From assembly GCA_024225895.1 (NCBI GenBank), contig JAAEMC010000556.1:1-15907 (forward strand): a stretch of DNA of 15,907 nt, in the 5' to 3' direction. The translations under genes and the position numbers were made by a program. Of the stretch, positions 1 to 6,667 are shown one piece after another (positions within the stretch are counted from its first letter, which is position 1; the number at the start of each line of letters is the position of its first letter). This DNA is from Desulfobacteraceae bacterium (lineage in GTDB: Bacteria; Desulfobacterota; Desulfobacteria; Desulfobacterales; Desulfobacteraceae). The notes beneath the pieces were generated by a model, which was not told where the DNA came from, searched no databases, and was given only the letters and a program-made list of their open reading frames with translations.

Positions 1-154
1 GATCCTGGGCCCTGCCGGACAGCAAGTTTAAAAGATCTTTATAATCCAGATGGTCCCGGTTAAGAGAATTTTTAATATCCGCATCTGTGACCGACTGAAA
101 ATAGGCTTGAAAGTCAAATGTGTCATAATTTTTTATTACTTCCATGAAGGACAC
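1..154 (-). CDS. thiH: ThiH, 2-iminoacetate synthase, N-terminal fragment
   Basis: This is the N-terminal part of a gene that runs off the left edge of the window. The reading frame is open and gives about 50 residues; the stretch ending LLNLLSGRAQD resembles the start of ThiH, the radical-SAM tyrosine lyase that makes dehydroglycine for thiazole formation. The radical-SAM cysteine motif would lie outside the window, so the assignment rests on this short match plus its place directly after thiS-thiG. I chose the GTG at 154 because a GGAGG (161-165, inside the end of thiG) sits 6 bases upstream. The in-frame ATG at 145 would be 15 bases from that site. The start lies 3 bases after the thiG stop, so translation is probably coupled. 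Frame and position are seen; the enzyme identity is inferred from family and synteny. Confidence 0.72.
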   Translation of the reverse strand, partial: MSFMEVIKNYDTFDFQAYFQSVTDADIKNSLNRDHLDYKDLLNLLSGRAQD

Positions 155-157
155 GGC

Positions 158-937
158 TTACCTCCTTAAAAATCCGGTCAAAGGAGAGGAGGCACTGGCC
201 TCTTTTTGGGGATCTGCTAAATTTGCCAGATATGCCATTCTGCCAGCCTTTACTGCCATGGCAAAGGCCTGGCCTGCCAATGCAGGATCATCGCTCGTGG
301 CAATGGCAGTATTCACTAAAACAGCATCAGCCCCCATTTCCATGGCCTCGGCAGCATGGGACGGCCGGCCGATTCCTGCATCCACCACAACCGGAAGCTT
401 GCTTTGCTCGATAATAATCCTGATCATCTGCTTCATGTCCAGTCCCCGGTTTGATCCGATGGGGGACCCAAGGGGCATAACAGCAGCCGCACCGGCATCA
501 TGCAATTGTTTAGTAAAATTAATATCCGGCATCATATAAGGCAGGACGACAAAATCCTCCTTGGCAAGTATTTCTGAAGCTTTCAGGGTTTCATAATTAT
601 CCGGGAACAGATATTTCATATCCGTTATAACTTCAATCTTAATAAAATTACCACATCCGGCTTCCCTGGCTATCCTGGCAATGCGGACCGCTTCCTGGGC
701 GGTTCTGGCACCGGATGTATTGGGCAGCAAGGTTACGGTATCAGGGATATGATTTAAAATATTTTCCTCATTAGCACCCAGATCCACCCTTCGAAGGGCC
801 ACGGTAATCATTTGTGAGCCGCTGGCTTGAAGCATGGGAGTGATCAATTCTTTGGATGCGAACTTGCCGGTTCCGGTAAGGAGCCTGCTTTCAAATACTT
901 TATTACCAAGGCAAAGCACATCGTTTTTATCAGTCAT
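158..937 (-). CDS. thiG: ThiG, thiazole synthase
   Basis: Cytosolic thiazole synthase of the thiamin pathway. It condenses 1-deoxyxylulose 5-phosphate, dehydroglycine and the sulfur carried by ThiS thiocarboxylate into the thiazole phosphate. The 259-residue length is normal for the TIM-barrel family. Visible family motifs are [10 protein letters not shown] near residues 17-26, NTSGARTA at 73-80, K100 in FIKIEV (the expected Schiff-base lysine), [13 protein letters not shown] at 154-166, and the phosphate-binding [19 protein letters not shown] at 186-204. The ATG is preceded by a GGAGGAGGA 6 bases upstream that also encodes the last glycines of ThiS. It is the second gene of the thiSGH operon behind a TPP riboswitch, so it should be switched off by thiamin pyrophosphate. 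Nothing is missing or truncated. Confidence 0.97.
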   Translation of the reverse strand: MTDKNDVLCLGNKVFESRLLTGTGKFASKELITPMLQASGSQMITVALRRVDLGANEENILNHIPDTVTLLPNTSGARTAQEAVRIARIAREAGCGNFIKIEVITDMKYLFPDNYETLKASEILAKEDFVVLPYMMPDINFTKQLHDAGAAAVMPLGSPIGSNRGLDMKQMIRIIIEQSKLPVVVDAGIGRPSHAAEAMEMGADAVLVNTAIATSDDPALAGQAFAMAVKAGRMAYLANLADPQKEASASSPLTGFLRR

Positions 938-940
938 GGT

Positions 941-1138
941 CTATCCTCCTCCCACAAAGCTTAAGAGTTCAATGTTGTCCCCTTCTTTAATCCGGGTGTC
1001 TGCCCACAGGTCCTGTTTGATCACCTCAAAATTATACTCAACAACCAGGGAGTTGTGATCCAGTCCTTTTTGGGCAATAAGTGCCAAGAGAGTCTCACTT
1101 TGGGTTTGCACAGCCTTTCCGTTCAGGCTTATTTTCAT
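941..1138 (-). CDS. thiS: ThiS, sulfur carrier protein
   Basis: A 65-residue ubiquitin-fold sulfur carrier. It starts MKISLNGK and ends LLSFVGGG; the C-terminal Gly-Gly is the site that is adenylated and converted to a thiocarboxylate, which donates sulfur to ThiG. Length and ending match the ThiS family. A GGAGG (1143-1147) lies 4 bases upstream of the ATG. It is first in the operon, with a leader of about 105 bases between the TPP aptamer and the start codon. ThiF, needed to activate ThiS, is not visible in the window. MoaD has the same fold, but the neighbouring thiG and riboswitch settle the assignment. Confidence 0.94.
   Translation of the reverse strand: MKISLNGKAVQTQSETLLALIAQKGLDHNSLVVEYNFEVIKQDLWADTRIKEGDNIELLSFVGGG
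944..952 (-). promoter_or_regulatory. Shine-Dalgarno of thiG inside the thiS glycine codons
   Basis: On the minus strand the three codons GGA GGA GGA before the thiS TAG form an almost perfect anti-16S match, 6 bases from the thiG ATG. The C-terminal glycines needed for chemistry on ThiS therefore double as the ribosome binding site of thiG. Seen directly in the sequence; translational coupling is inferred. Confidence 0.8.
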
Positions 1139-1242
1139 AATACCTCCAACACATTGGTAAAATGGTTTTGTTCAACCAGACAAATTAAAATACAGGATTA
1201 AAAAGAAATGCAAAGAAGGAAATTTTAAGTGAAGTTTGCTTA

Positions 1243-1338
1243 AGTTCTGCACTTCCCTACGCCGGTATTAACCGTATCAGGTTCCAAGGGTTGAAGTTTT
1301 AGTCTTCTCTCAGCCTTTTACAGCACCCCCAGTGAACT
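1243..1338 (-). ncRNA. TPP (THI-box) riboswitch
   Basis: Read on the minus strand, the segment contains the conserved THI-box elements in order: GGGGGTGCT, CTGAGAGAAG, ACCCTTGGAACCTGAT and GCGTAGGGAAGT. The outer arms AGTTC and GAACT (1334-1338 and 1243-1247) can close helix P1. It lies in the leader of thiSGH, as expected for a thiamin pyrophosphate aptamer that lowers expression when TPP is plentiful. Between it and thiS, about 105 bases, I see only a weak hairpin (TGGTT/AACCA followed by four T) and no strong terminator. Control may be at translation or through a pairing I could not identify. Confidence 0.95.
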
Positions 1339-1345
1339 ACCCGCA

Positions 1346-1373
1346 AAAATAAGTATTATTAATGTATTGTCAA
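1346..1373 (-). promoter_or_regulatory. Sigma-70-type promoter of the thiSGH operon
   Basis: Minus strand: -35 TTGACA (1368-1373, full consensus), 16-base spacer, -10 TATTTT (1346-1351, 4 of 6). Transcription would start near 1340, just before the first helix of the TPP riboswitch, which is the expected geometry. The fit of promoter and riboswitch supports the call. Confidence 0.7.
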
Positions 1374-1485
1374 TGAAAATCGAAAGGTTAATAAAAGAAT
1401 ACTTTGTTCATTCTTCCAGCCATTTTTTATCTGATCATCCACACAGACATGCTATAGATCATCTTTGGCCATATTTCTGTTCTTA
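1374..1485. other. Intergenic stretch between the cyclase stop and the thi promoter
   Basis: AT-rich spacer that follows the cyclase gene on the minus strand. It holds a direct repeat of GATCATC (1433-1439 and 1457-1463 on the plus strand) but no convincing intrinsic terminator and no open frame that looks coding. I see nothing else in it. Confidence 0.4.
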
Positions 1486-3066
1486 TCATGGATTTTGAGT
1501 GTTGCTGCCATTCTCCAAGCTGTATACAGTCACAAGAAGATTTTTACCCTTCATCTTCACCTCAGGCATTCTTGTAAACTCAAACCACTCCTTGGTCCTT
1601 TTGCAGACCCTGTCAGAAACCAGTACATCTGTTTTAAATTCTTTGTTCAGGTCCTGAATCCTTGAGGCTGTATTCACTGTATCCCCGATCAGAGAGTAAG
1701 CGGTCCGCTGCCTGGTGCCGATGTTGGCGGCCAGGACCTGGCCTGTGTGAATACCGATACCGTGGCTTAAAGCCGAATATCCCTGCTCAACTAACCGATT
1801 GTTCAATTCTCCAAGCTGCTGTCGCATATCTAAAGCAGCGTTCAGTGCAGCTTTTTCATGGTTGGGCATGGATACAGGAGCTCCGAAAACCGCCTCAATT
1901 TCATCACCGATGAATTGGAGGATCAACCCCCCATTTCCCCTTATGCATTTGGTCATCTCATTTAAATAACTATTGAGCATATGAACCAGCTCCCTTGGGG
2001 GTGTGCTCTCTACCAAAGGTGTAAAATTCCTTAAATCCGCAAACAGAATTGTAGCCTGCTTAAATTCCCCGTCCAAAGGGATCTCGCCTTTTAGAATCTC
2101 ATCCCGGACCTTATCCCCCACATACCGGCCAAAGGTACGGCGGATAAATTCCCTTTCTTTTAATCCTTCTGCCATGGCATTTAAGGTCTCCCCTGCAAAA
2201 CCGATCTCATCTTTGGTATAGACCTTGGCTTTGGCGGCAAAATTTCCCCTTGCCACCTGGCCCAGGACCCGGATGATTTCTTCCACGGGTTTTTTCAAAT
2301 TCTGGGCAACAAGATATGAAAGGCCAATGGCCATGGCAATAAAGATAATGCTTTCCTTTGAAATGGTTTCCTGAAGAAGATTGAGAATTTCCAGCGTGGT
2401 CATTTCTCCTTGAATCTGCATCTCCTGGAACCTGTGCATGGTAAGATGAATAAAGGCCAGCGGCACGATGGACACTGCAAAAATCAACACCCCCAGCCGC
2501 ATCCTCAAACTTGCCGTTCTTGCTCCCTTGACACTTGATAGATTTCCATTGGGAAAAAAAAGTGGAATCAGATTATTCTGGGTCACATGTTCCACCCAGA
2601 AAAATGCCAGTACTACCGTAATCAATCCGCTGGGAATAACAATGGAAAATGCGATGGGTGATCCCAACATCCAGAATAAAAGACCGGCAAGACTCCATAA
2701 AATCAGATTAATAGCTACGATCAGGAAGGGTTCATTGAGCAATCTCTTTTTGGCAAGCAATAGGGTGCGAGGATCGGGTTCTTCCCCTTTGTACATACTT
2801 TTCAAACACTTGCGGATAGGGATTTCATAGGACACAATTATGAACAGCGCTAAAATAGTACAAAAAATAGAATAAATGGTATCAACATCCCCAAAAAAAT
2901 TCATGATGCTCTCAGAAACGCCGCGGGTTCGGTGGGAAATAAAAAATTCGGCAAGAGAATAGCCGATTATATTGGCGATCAGATTGCCTACGATTACGTC
3001 ATTGGCCAAATGGTAATAGTGAAATTTACTCTTTATTGGATTTTCAAGTTCCATAGTCCTTATCAT
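1486..3066 (-). CDS. Membrane class III adenylate/guanylate cyclase with HAMP domain
   Basis: A 526-residue integral membrane cyclase that would make cAMP or another cyclic nucleotide. About six hydrophobic segments fill residues 22-256 (roughly 22-45, 62-82, 115-135, 137-158, 190-210, 238-256). A HAMP-like linker follows (about 250-305), then the catalytic domain (about 335-515). Seen in the catalytic domain: metal-binding D344 in FADLRNFT and D388 in FIGDEIEAVFGAP, and transition-state N465 and R469 in GDTVNTASR. The purine-selecting positions are unusual: Q384 where Lys is normal in adenylate cyclases and S458 where Asp or Thr is usual. The substrate is therefore not certain. The gene stands alone, divergent from the B12-controlled unit. 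M1 has only a weak AAGAG-type site directly before it; M5 is an alternative start. Catalytic activity is inferred. Confidence 0.9.
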   Translation of the reverse strand: MIRTMELENPIKSKFHYYHLANDVIVGNLIANIIGYSLAEFFISHRTRGVSESIMNFFGDVDTIYSIFCTILALFIIVSYEIPIRKCLKSMYKGEEPDPRTLLLAKKRLLNEPFLIVAINLILWSLAGLLFWMLGSPIAFSIVIPSGLITVVLAFFWVEHVTQNNLIPLFFPNGNLSSVKGARTASLRMRLGVLIFAVSIVPLAFIHLTMHRFQEMQIQGEMTTLEILNLLQETISKESIIFIAMAIGLSYLVAQNLKKPVEEIIRVLGQVARGNFAAKAKVYTKDEIGFAGETLNAMAEGLKEREFIRRTFGRYVGDKVRDEILKGEIPLDGEFKQATILFADLRNFTPLVESTPPRELVHMLNSYLNEMTKCIRGNGGLILQFIGDEIEAVFGAPVSMPNHEKAALNAALDMRQQLGELNNRLVEQGYSALSHGIGIHTGQVLAANIGTRQRTAYSLIGDTVNTASRIQDLNKEFKTDVLVSDRVCKRTKEWFEFTRMPEVKMKGKNLLVTVYSLENGSNTQNP

Positions 3067-3124
3067 TTCTCTTTTAAAAGTTATCCCATATATTGATCAC
3101 AAGTTTTAATTTGTAAAGTAAATA

Positions 3125-3154
3125 TTGACCACCGGCAGCAGAATCCTGTATGAA
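3125..3154 (+). promoter_or_regulatory. Candidate promoter of the riboswitch-bzaF-cobT unit
   Basis: -35 TTGACC (3125-3130), 18-base spacer, -10 TATGAA (3149-3154, 4 of 6). A start near 3161 would place the transcript 5' end at the first helix of the cobalamin riboswitch. Position is the main support; the -10 is only moderate. Confidence 0.45.
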
Positions 3155-3162
3155 AGAATTTC

Positions 3163-3333
3163 ATAATTAATTTAAGAGGACACAGGAATACGGAACACGG
3201 TGAAATTCCGTGACGGTCCCGCCGCTGTAACCGGAAATATTTGCTTTTTTAATAAAAATGCCACTGTCTGAAACGGGAAGGCAAAAAAAACAAATTTAAT
3301 GCCGGAAGTCAGAAGACGAGCCTGAATTCTTTT
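3163..3333 (+). ncRNA. Cobalamin (AdoCbl-type) riboswitch
   Basis: Conserved blocks in order: ACACGGTGAAATTCCGTGAC (3195-3214), GGTCCCGCCGCTGTAACCGG (3215-3234), GCCACTG (3260-3266), GGGAAGGC (3275-3282) and the B12-box segment GAAGTCAGAAGACGAGCCTG (3305-3324). The outer boundaries are approximate; AATTT near 3168-3173 and GAATT near 3324-3328 may close P1. An intrinsic terminator follows about 25 bases later, so cobalamin binding probably stops transcription before the ThiC-like gene. This regulation is atypical for a thiamin gene and is key evidence for the function of the next CDS. Confidence 0.95.
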
Positions 3334-3355
3334 TTTGGTCAAAAAACTTGATGGT

Positions 3356-3396
3356 AAAGGGTTTTGTAAGAATAACATCTTGCAAACCCTTTTTTA
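3356..3396 (+). terminator. Riboswitch-linked intrinsic terminator
   Basis: Arms 3356-3370 (AAAGGGTTTTGTAAG) and 3379-3393 (CTTGCAAACCCTTTT in effect) pair over about 14 positions with one bulged T and one G-T pair around an 8-base loop. The T tract (3390-3395) begins within the second arm. It lies between the aptamer and the ribosome binding site of the ThiC-like gene, as expected for a transcriptional OFF switch. I could not define the competing antiterminator pairing. Confidence 0.8.
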
Positions 3397-3433
3397 TTGT
3401 GGTTTTGCCAGAAAAAAACATTGCGAGGACAAT

Positions 3434-4756
3434 ATGAAAACACAGCTTGAACAAGCCAAAGACGGCATCATCACCCAAGAAATGAAAATGGTGGCCCTCA
3501 ATGAAGGGCTTTCCCCTCAATTTATCCGGGAACACACGGCAAAAGGCCAGATCGTCATCCCCTGCAACCCTAAAAGAAAAAATCAGAAGGTCATTGGGAT
3601 TGGTAAAGGTCTTCGGACCAAAGTGAATGCATCAATCGGCACTTCTTCTGATATTTGCCAATTGGATTTTGAGGTCGGAAAAGCCAAAGCCGCAGAGGAA
3701 GAAGGCGCTGACACCTTAATGGAACTATCGGCCGGCGGCGACCTGAACAAAATCAGGAGAACCATACTCTCAGCCTCCGGCCTTCCTGTGGGAAATGTCC
3801 CTCTATACCAGGCTTTTCAGGAAACCATTGATAAATACAAGAATCCAGCCAAACTTGACCCGGAATACCTTTTTGATCTTATTGAGCAGCAATTGGATGA
3901 TGGGTTGAGTTTCATGGCAATCCATTGCGGCATCAACCTTTACACCATCGACCGGTTAAGAAAACAAGGATTTCGCTATGGAGGTTTAGCTTCCAAAGGA
4001 GGTACGTTTATGGTGGCCTGGATGGATGCCAACAAAAAGGAAAACCCGTTATACGAACAATTTGACAGGGTGTGTAAGCTCATGAAAAAATATGATGCCG
4101 TCCTCTCTTTGGGCAACGGCATCCGTGCAGGTGCCATCCATGACTCCCACGACCGGGCCCAGATGGCGGAAATGATCATCAATTGCGAACTGGCTGAAAT
4201 TGGGCGGGAAACGGGTTGCCAAACCATGGTGGAAGGCCCTGGCCATGTGCCCTTGGATGAGATTGAAGGAAACATCATGCTTGAAAAGCGCATGTCCGGC
4301 AACGCACCCTATTATGTGCTTGGACCCATCCCCTGCGATACCGGAGCAGGCTACGACCATATCAGTGCTGCCATCGGTGCCGCCAGTTCTGCCCGATATG
4401 GTGCTGATTTAGTGTGTTACATCACTCCGGCAGAACATCTTGCCCTGCCCGATATCCAGGATGTGAGAGAAGGGGTTAGAGCAACCCGGCTGGCGGTCCG
4501 CATTGGGGATATTTCCAAATATCCGGACCGCAGGGAAAATGAAAGACAAGCAGCCATGGCCAGGCGGGACATGAGGTGGGAGGACCTTGAAAAGCATCTT
4601 CTTTTCCCTGATATTGCCAGAAAAATTCGGGAAGACCGGGCTCCCCAAAACCAAAAAACCTGCACCATGTGCGGCGATTTCTGCGCAATGAAAAAAGGTA
4701 TGGAAGTCTTTGAAAACGATATAAAAGAAAAGGACAAGGATTATGTCACTGCTTAA
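3434..4756 (+). CDS. bzaF: ThiC-family radical SAM enzyme, probable 5-hydroxybenzimidazole synthase BzaF
   Basis: A 440-residue ThiC-superfamily protein. ThiC converts aminoimidazole ribotide (AIR) to HMP-P for thiamin; its paralogue BzaF converts AIR to 5-hydroxybenzimidazole, the lower ligand of some cobamides. Seen: VEGPGHVP (266-273) and TPAEHLALP (331-339), whose H271 and H335 match the metal-binding histidines of ThiC, and the C-terminal cluster motif C410-x2-C413-x3-C417. Several stretches depart from the ThiC consensus I know: ASKGGTF (186-192) for SRGGS, GIRAGAIHDSHDR (229-241) for GLRPGxIxDAxD, and GPIPCDTGAGYDHI (297-310) for a block ending APGYDHI. Together with the cobalamin riboswitch and overlapping cobT, this favours BzaF. 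The ATG at 3434 has GAGGA 4 bases upstream; in-frame starts further upstream lie in the riboswitch or terminator. The alternative is a true ThiC. A sequence comparison would settle it. Confidence 0.8.
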   Translation: MKTQLEQAKDGIITQEMKMVALNEGLSPQFIREHTAKGQIVIPCNPKRKNQKVIGIGKGLRTKVNASIGTSSDICQLDFEVGKAKAAEEEGADTLMELSAGGDLNKIRRTILSASGLPVGNVPLYQAFQETIDKYKNPAKLDPEYLFDLIEQQLDDGLSFMAIHCGINLYTIDRLRKQGFRYGGLASKGGTFMVAWMDANKKENPLYEQFDRVCKLMKKYDAVLSLGNGIRAGAIHDSHDRAQMAEMIINCELAEIGRETGCQTMVEGPGHVPLDEIEGNIMLEKRMSGNAPYYVLGPIPCDTGAGYDHISAAIGAASSARYGADLVCYITPAEHLALPDIQDVREGVRATRLAVRIGDISKYPDRRENERQAAMARRDMRWEDLEKHLLFPDIARKIREDRAPQNQKTCTMCGDFCAMKKGMEVFENDIKEKDKDYVTA

Positions 4757-5804
4757 CAATACCATTGAAAGTATTAAAGATTCTTTAAATGAAAACGTTT
4801 TTGAAGCCGCTATAGAAAGACTTGCAAACCAGGCCAAACCTGCCGGAAGCCTGGGGATTATGGAAGATATCTCCGCCCGGCTTGCAGCTATCAAGGGCAA
4901 TATTGATGTTCAATTGACCAACAAACAAATTGTTACCTGTGCCGGTGATCATGGTGTGGTTCAAGAAGGGGTCAGTCTCTTCCCTTCTGATGTAACCCCC
5001 CAGATGGTCTATAATTTTGTTAACAATGGGGCATCTGTAAATGTCATTGCCCGGCATGCCGGGGCCATGGTTACGGCAGCTGACCTTGGAGTGAACCATG
5101 ATTTTGATAAAAACCTGCCCATATTTCATAAAAAAGTCAGGCATGGGACAGCCAATTTTACCAAAGAACCGGCCATGACAAGGCAGGAAGCCATTCGATC
5201 GATTGAAGCTGGGATTGAAATCGTGGAGGAGCTTTGCGCCAAGCAAGAGGTGGATATCCTTGGCACCGGCGATATGGGAATCGGTAACACGACACCCTCC
5301 TCTGCTATTATTGCTGCCTTTTCCGGGTTTAAAGTGGAAAAGCTTACCGGAAGGGGCACTGGTATTGACGATACTGCCTTAAAAAATAAAATCAAAGTTA
5401 TTGAAAAAGGACTTGAACTCCACAATCCTGATCCCAATGATCCCATTGATGTGCTTTCCAAGGTGGGCGGCCTTGAGATCGGAGGTTTGGCAGGTCTTGT
5501 CATTGGTGCTGCCGCCAAGGGGATTCCCGTTATCTGCGATGGTCTGATATCAACAGCAGGCGCCCTTATTGCCTGTGAACTGGCACCAGAGGCAAAAAAA
5601 TACCTATTTGCCAGCCATAAATCCGTTGAAATTGGACATACCTACATGCATGAAAGACTGGGGCTTGATCCTTTGATTGATCTTAAATTCCGTTTGGGTG
5701 AAGGTACAGGTGCCGCAGTCTGTATGGAGCTTTTAGATCTGGCCACCCGGATATTGGCTGACATTAAAACCTTTGAAGAGGTGGGTATTACGGACGTACA
5801 ATAA
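4743..5804 (+). CDS. cobT: CobT, nicotinate-nucleotide:5,6-dimethylbenzimidazole phosphoribosyltransferase
   Basis: A 353-residue cytosolic enzyme that transfers ribose phosphate from nicotinate mononucleotide to a benzimidazole-type base, giving the alpha-ribotide used in nucleotide-loop assembly of cobamides. The length is typical. Family motifs seen are AGDHGVVQEGVSLFP (67-81), LGTGDMGIGNTTPSSA (173-188), GRGTGIDD (203-210), GGLEIGGLAG (242-251) and RLGEGTGAA (317-325), with E320 as the expected catalytic base. The ATG overlaps the bzaF 3' end by 14 bases, with AAGG (4735-4739 region) in front, so the two are translationally coupled and share the cobalamin riboswitch. The natural partner base is probably 5-hydroxybenzimidazole made by the upstream enzyme (inference). 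No other cobamide gene is in the window. Confidence 0.96.
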   Translation: MSLLNNTIESIKDSLNENVFEAAIERLANQAKPAGSLGIMEDISARLAAIKGNIDVQLTNKQIVTCAGDHGVVQEGVSLFPSDVTPQMVYNFVNNGASVNVIARHAGAMVTAADLGVNHDFDKNLPIFHKKVRHGTANFTKEPAMTRQEAIRSIEAGIEIVEELCAKQEVDILGTGDMGIGNTTPSSAIIAAFSGFKVEKLTGRGTGIDDTALKNKIKVIEKGLELHNPDPNDPIDVLSKVGGLEIGGLAGLVIGAAAKGIPVICDGLISTAGALIACELAPEAKKYLFASHKSVEIGHTYMHERLGLDPLIDLKFRLGEGTGAAVCMELLDLATRILADIKTFEEVGITDVQ

Positions 5805-5834
5805 TTCCAATAAAAGTTTTTAAAGATACAGTAT

Positions 5835-5881
5835 ATGGGCGGGCCTGTTTATCCCGGATATCTGTCTGGTACGCCGCCCAT
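5835..5881. terminator. Possible bidirectional terminator between convergent genes
   Basis: Perfect 8-base arms ATGGGCGG (5835-5842) and CCGCCCAT (5874-5881) flank 31 bases. The hairpin lies exactly between the convergent stops of cobT and the methyltransferase-like gene. The loop is long and neither side has a clean T tract, so it may be a weak terminator or a transcript-end structure. Confidence 0.45.
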
Positions 5882-5884
5882 CAA

Positions 5885-6613
5885 TCATTCTTCCTTTACA
5901 GGCGGCTTTACAGGAAAAATCATGGGCACCATTGATTGATATCTTATATAATCATCTCCAAATACCTGGATCAAATCGTTTTCCTCCCACCGGCATGCCA
6001 AGACAATCCAGATGGTGAACAGGAAATTAAACAACAATCGGTCTGCCGTAAGATCCGGCTTCGCCCAAATCATAACCAGGGAAAAAAGATATAAGGGGTG
6101 GCGGACAAACCGGTAGGCACCGCGGATTAGAAGGCGGTTATTTCCAATTTTCGGTCTTTTTGATAGCGCCCTCACCCCTAGGGGATCTACAAAATCCAAT
6201 GAACTGAATCCCCAAAACATTCCTGCAACAGCCAATACGAAGATACCATACATTCCCCATGAAATCAGACGGCCCGGGCTTATCAGCATAAAAGATCTCT
6301 GCCAGAAAATGATTAATAATAGCAGGCTGCTACCGGATGCAATGGCGTAGATAGCCGCGTCATACTTCTTATGGGTCATTTGTGAAATTTTATCTCTGAC
6401 AAATTGTCTTGCCATCAGGCTGTGTTGGATAAAAAAGAGCAGGGAGAGCAGGGCATCGAATAACAGCACATTTTTCGTCTTCATTTGAAAATCAAACAAA
6501 TTAAACGGACCAGATATCAAAAATAAAATAAAAACAAATAGTGATCCGCCCCCCAGGATTAATGCCAGGTATTTTACGCCGCTGTCTTTGTATTGGGTCT
6601 GCATGAATGCCAT
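5885..6613 (-). CDS. Membrane methyltransferase-like protein (isoprenylcysteine carboxyl methyltransferase / MddA / NnrU-like family)
   Basis: A 242-residue polytopic membrane protein with about five or six hydrophobic segments (16-33, 49-64, 86-105, 118-136, 172-184, 192-207). Family marks are IQHSLMARQF (62-71), RFVRHPLYLFSLVMIW (168-183), and EENDLIQVFGDDYIRYQSMVPM (210-231; key residues E210, E211, F218, G219, Y222, Y225). This C-terminal pattern is shared by ICMT-type S-adenosylmethionine-dependent methyltransferases and the MddA methanethiol methyltransferases. The substrate is unknown here. It is the last gene of the metal-type ABC operon, 54 bases after the ATPase gene, and may also have its own promoter. 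Two starts are possible: M1, with AAGGA only 2 bases before it, and M4, with the same site 11 bases before it. It converges on cobT but has no evident link to it. Confidence 0.75.
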   Translation of the reverse strand: MAFMQTQYKDSGVKYLALILGGGSLFVFILFLISGPFNLFDFQMKTKNVLLFDALLSLLFFIQHSLMARQFVRDKISQMTHKKYDAAIYAIASGSSLLLLIIFWQRSFMLISPGRLISWGMYGIFVLAVAGMFWGFSSLDFVDPLGVRALSKRPKIGNNRLLIRGAYRFVRHPLYLFSLVMIWAKPDLTADRLLFNFLFTIWIVLACRWEENDLIQVFGDDYIRYQSMVPMIFPVKPPVKEE

Positions 6614-6630
6614 TATCCTTAAGGTTTTTG

Positions 6631-6650
6631 ATAATGATCTAAGTCATTAT
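6631..6650. promoter_or_regulatory. 20-bp inverted repeat before the methyltransferase gene, candidate operator
   Basis: ATAATGA (6631-6637), 6-base spacer, TCATTAT (6644-6650): a perfect 7-6-7 dyad. On the minus strand it overlaps a perfect TATAAT hexamer (plus-strand ATTATA, 6647-6652). A TTGACT hexamer lies 14 bases further upstream in the end of the ATPase gene, a short spacing for sigma-70. With the preceding G, the left arm GATAATGAT matches half of the classical Fur box, but the spacing to the right arm is 3 bases too long. An operator overlapping an internal promoter is plausible; the regulator is unknown. Confidence 0.4.
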
Positions 6651-6667
6651 ACAACATAGGGGGCAAG

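Noticed and set aside
3335..3433. In-frame upstream extension of the ThiC-like gene from a TTG at 3335
   Set aside because: It covers the end of the riboswitch region and the intrinsic terminator and has no ribosome site; the ATG at 3434 has GAGGA in front and matches the family start.
5885..6613. The membrane methyltransferase as a partner of BzaF (5-hydroxybenzimidazole methylation)
   Set aside because: It is convergent to cobT, belongs to a membrane ICMT/MddA-type family and is continuous with the ABC operon; nothing ties it to benzimidazole.
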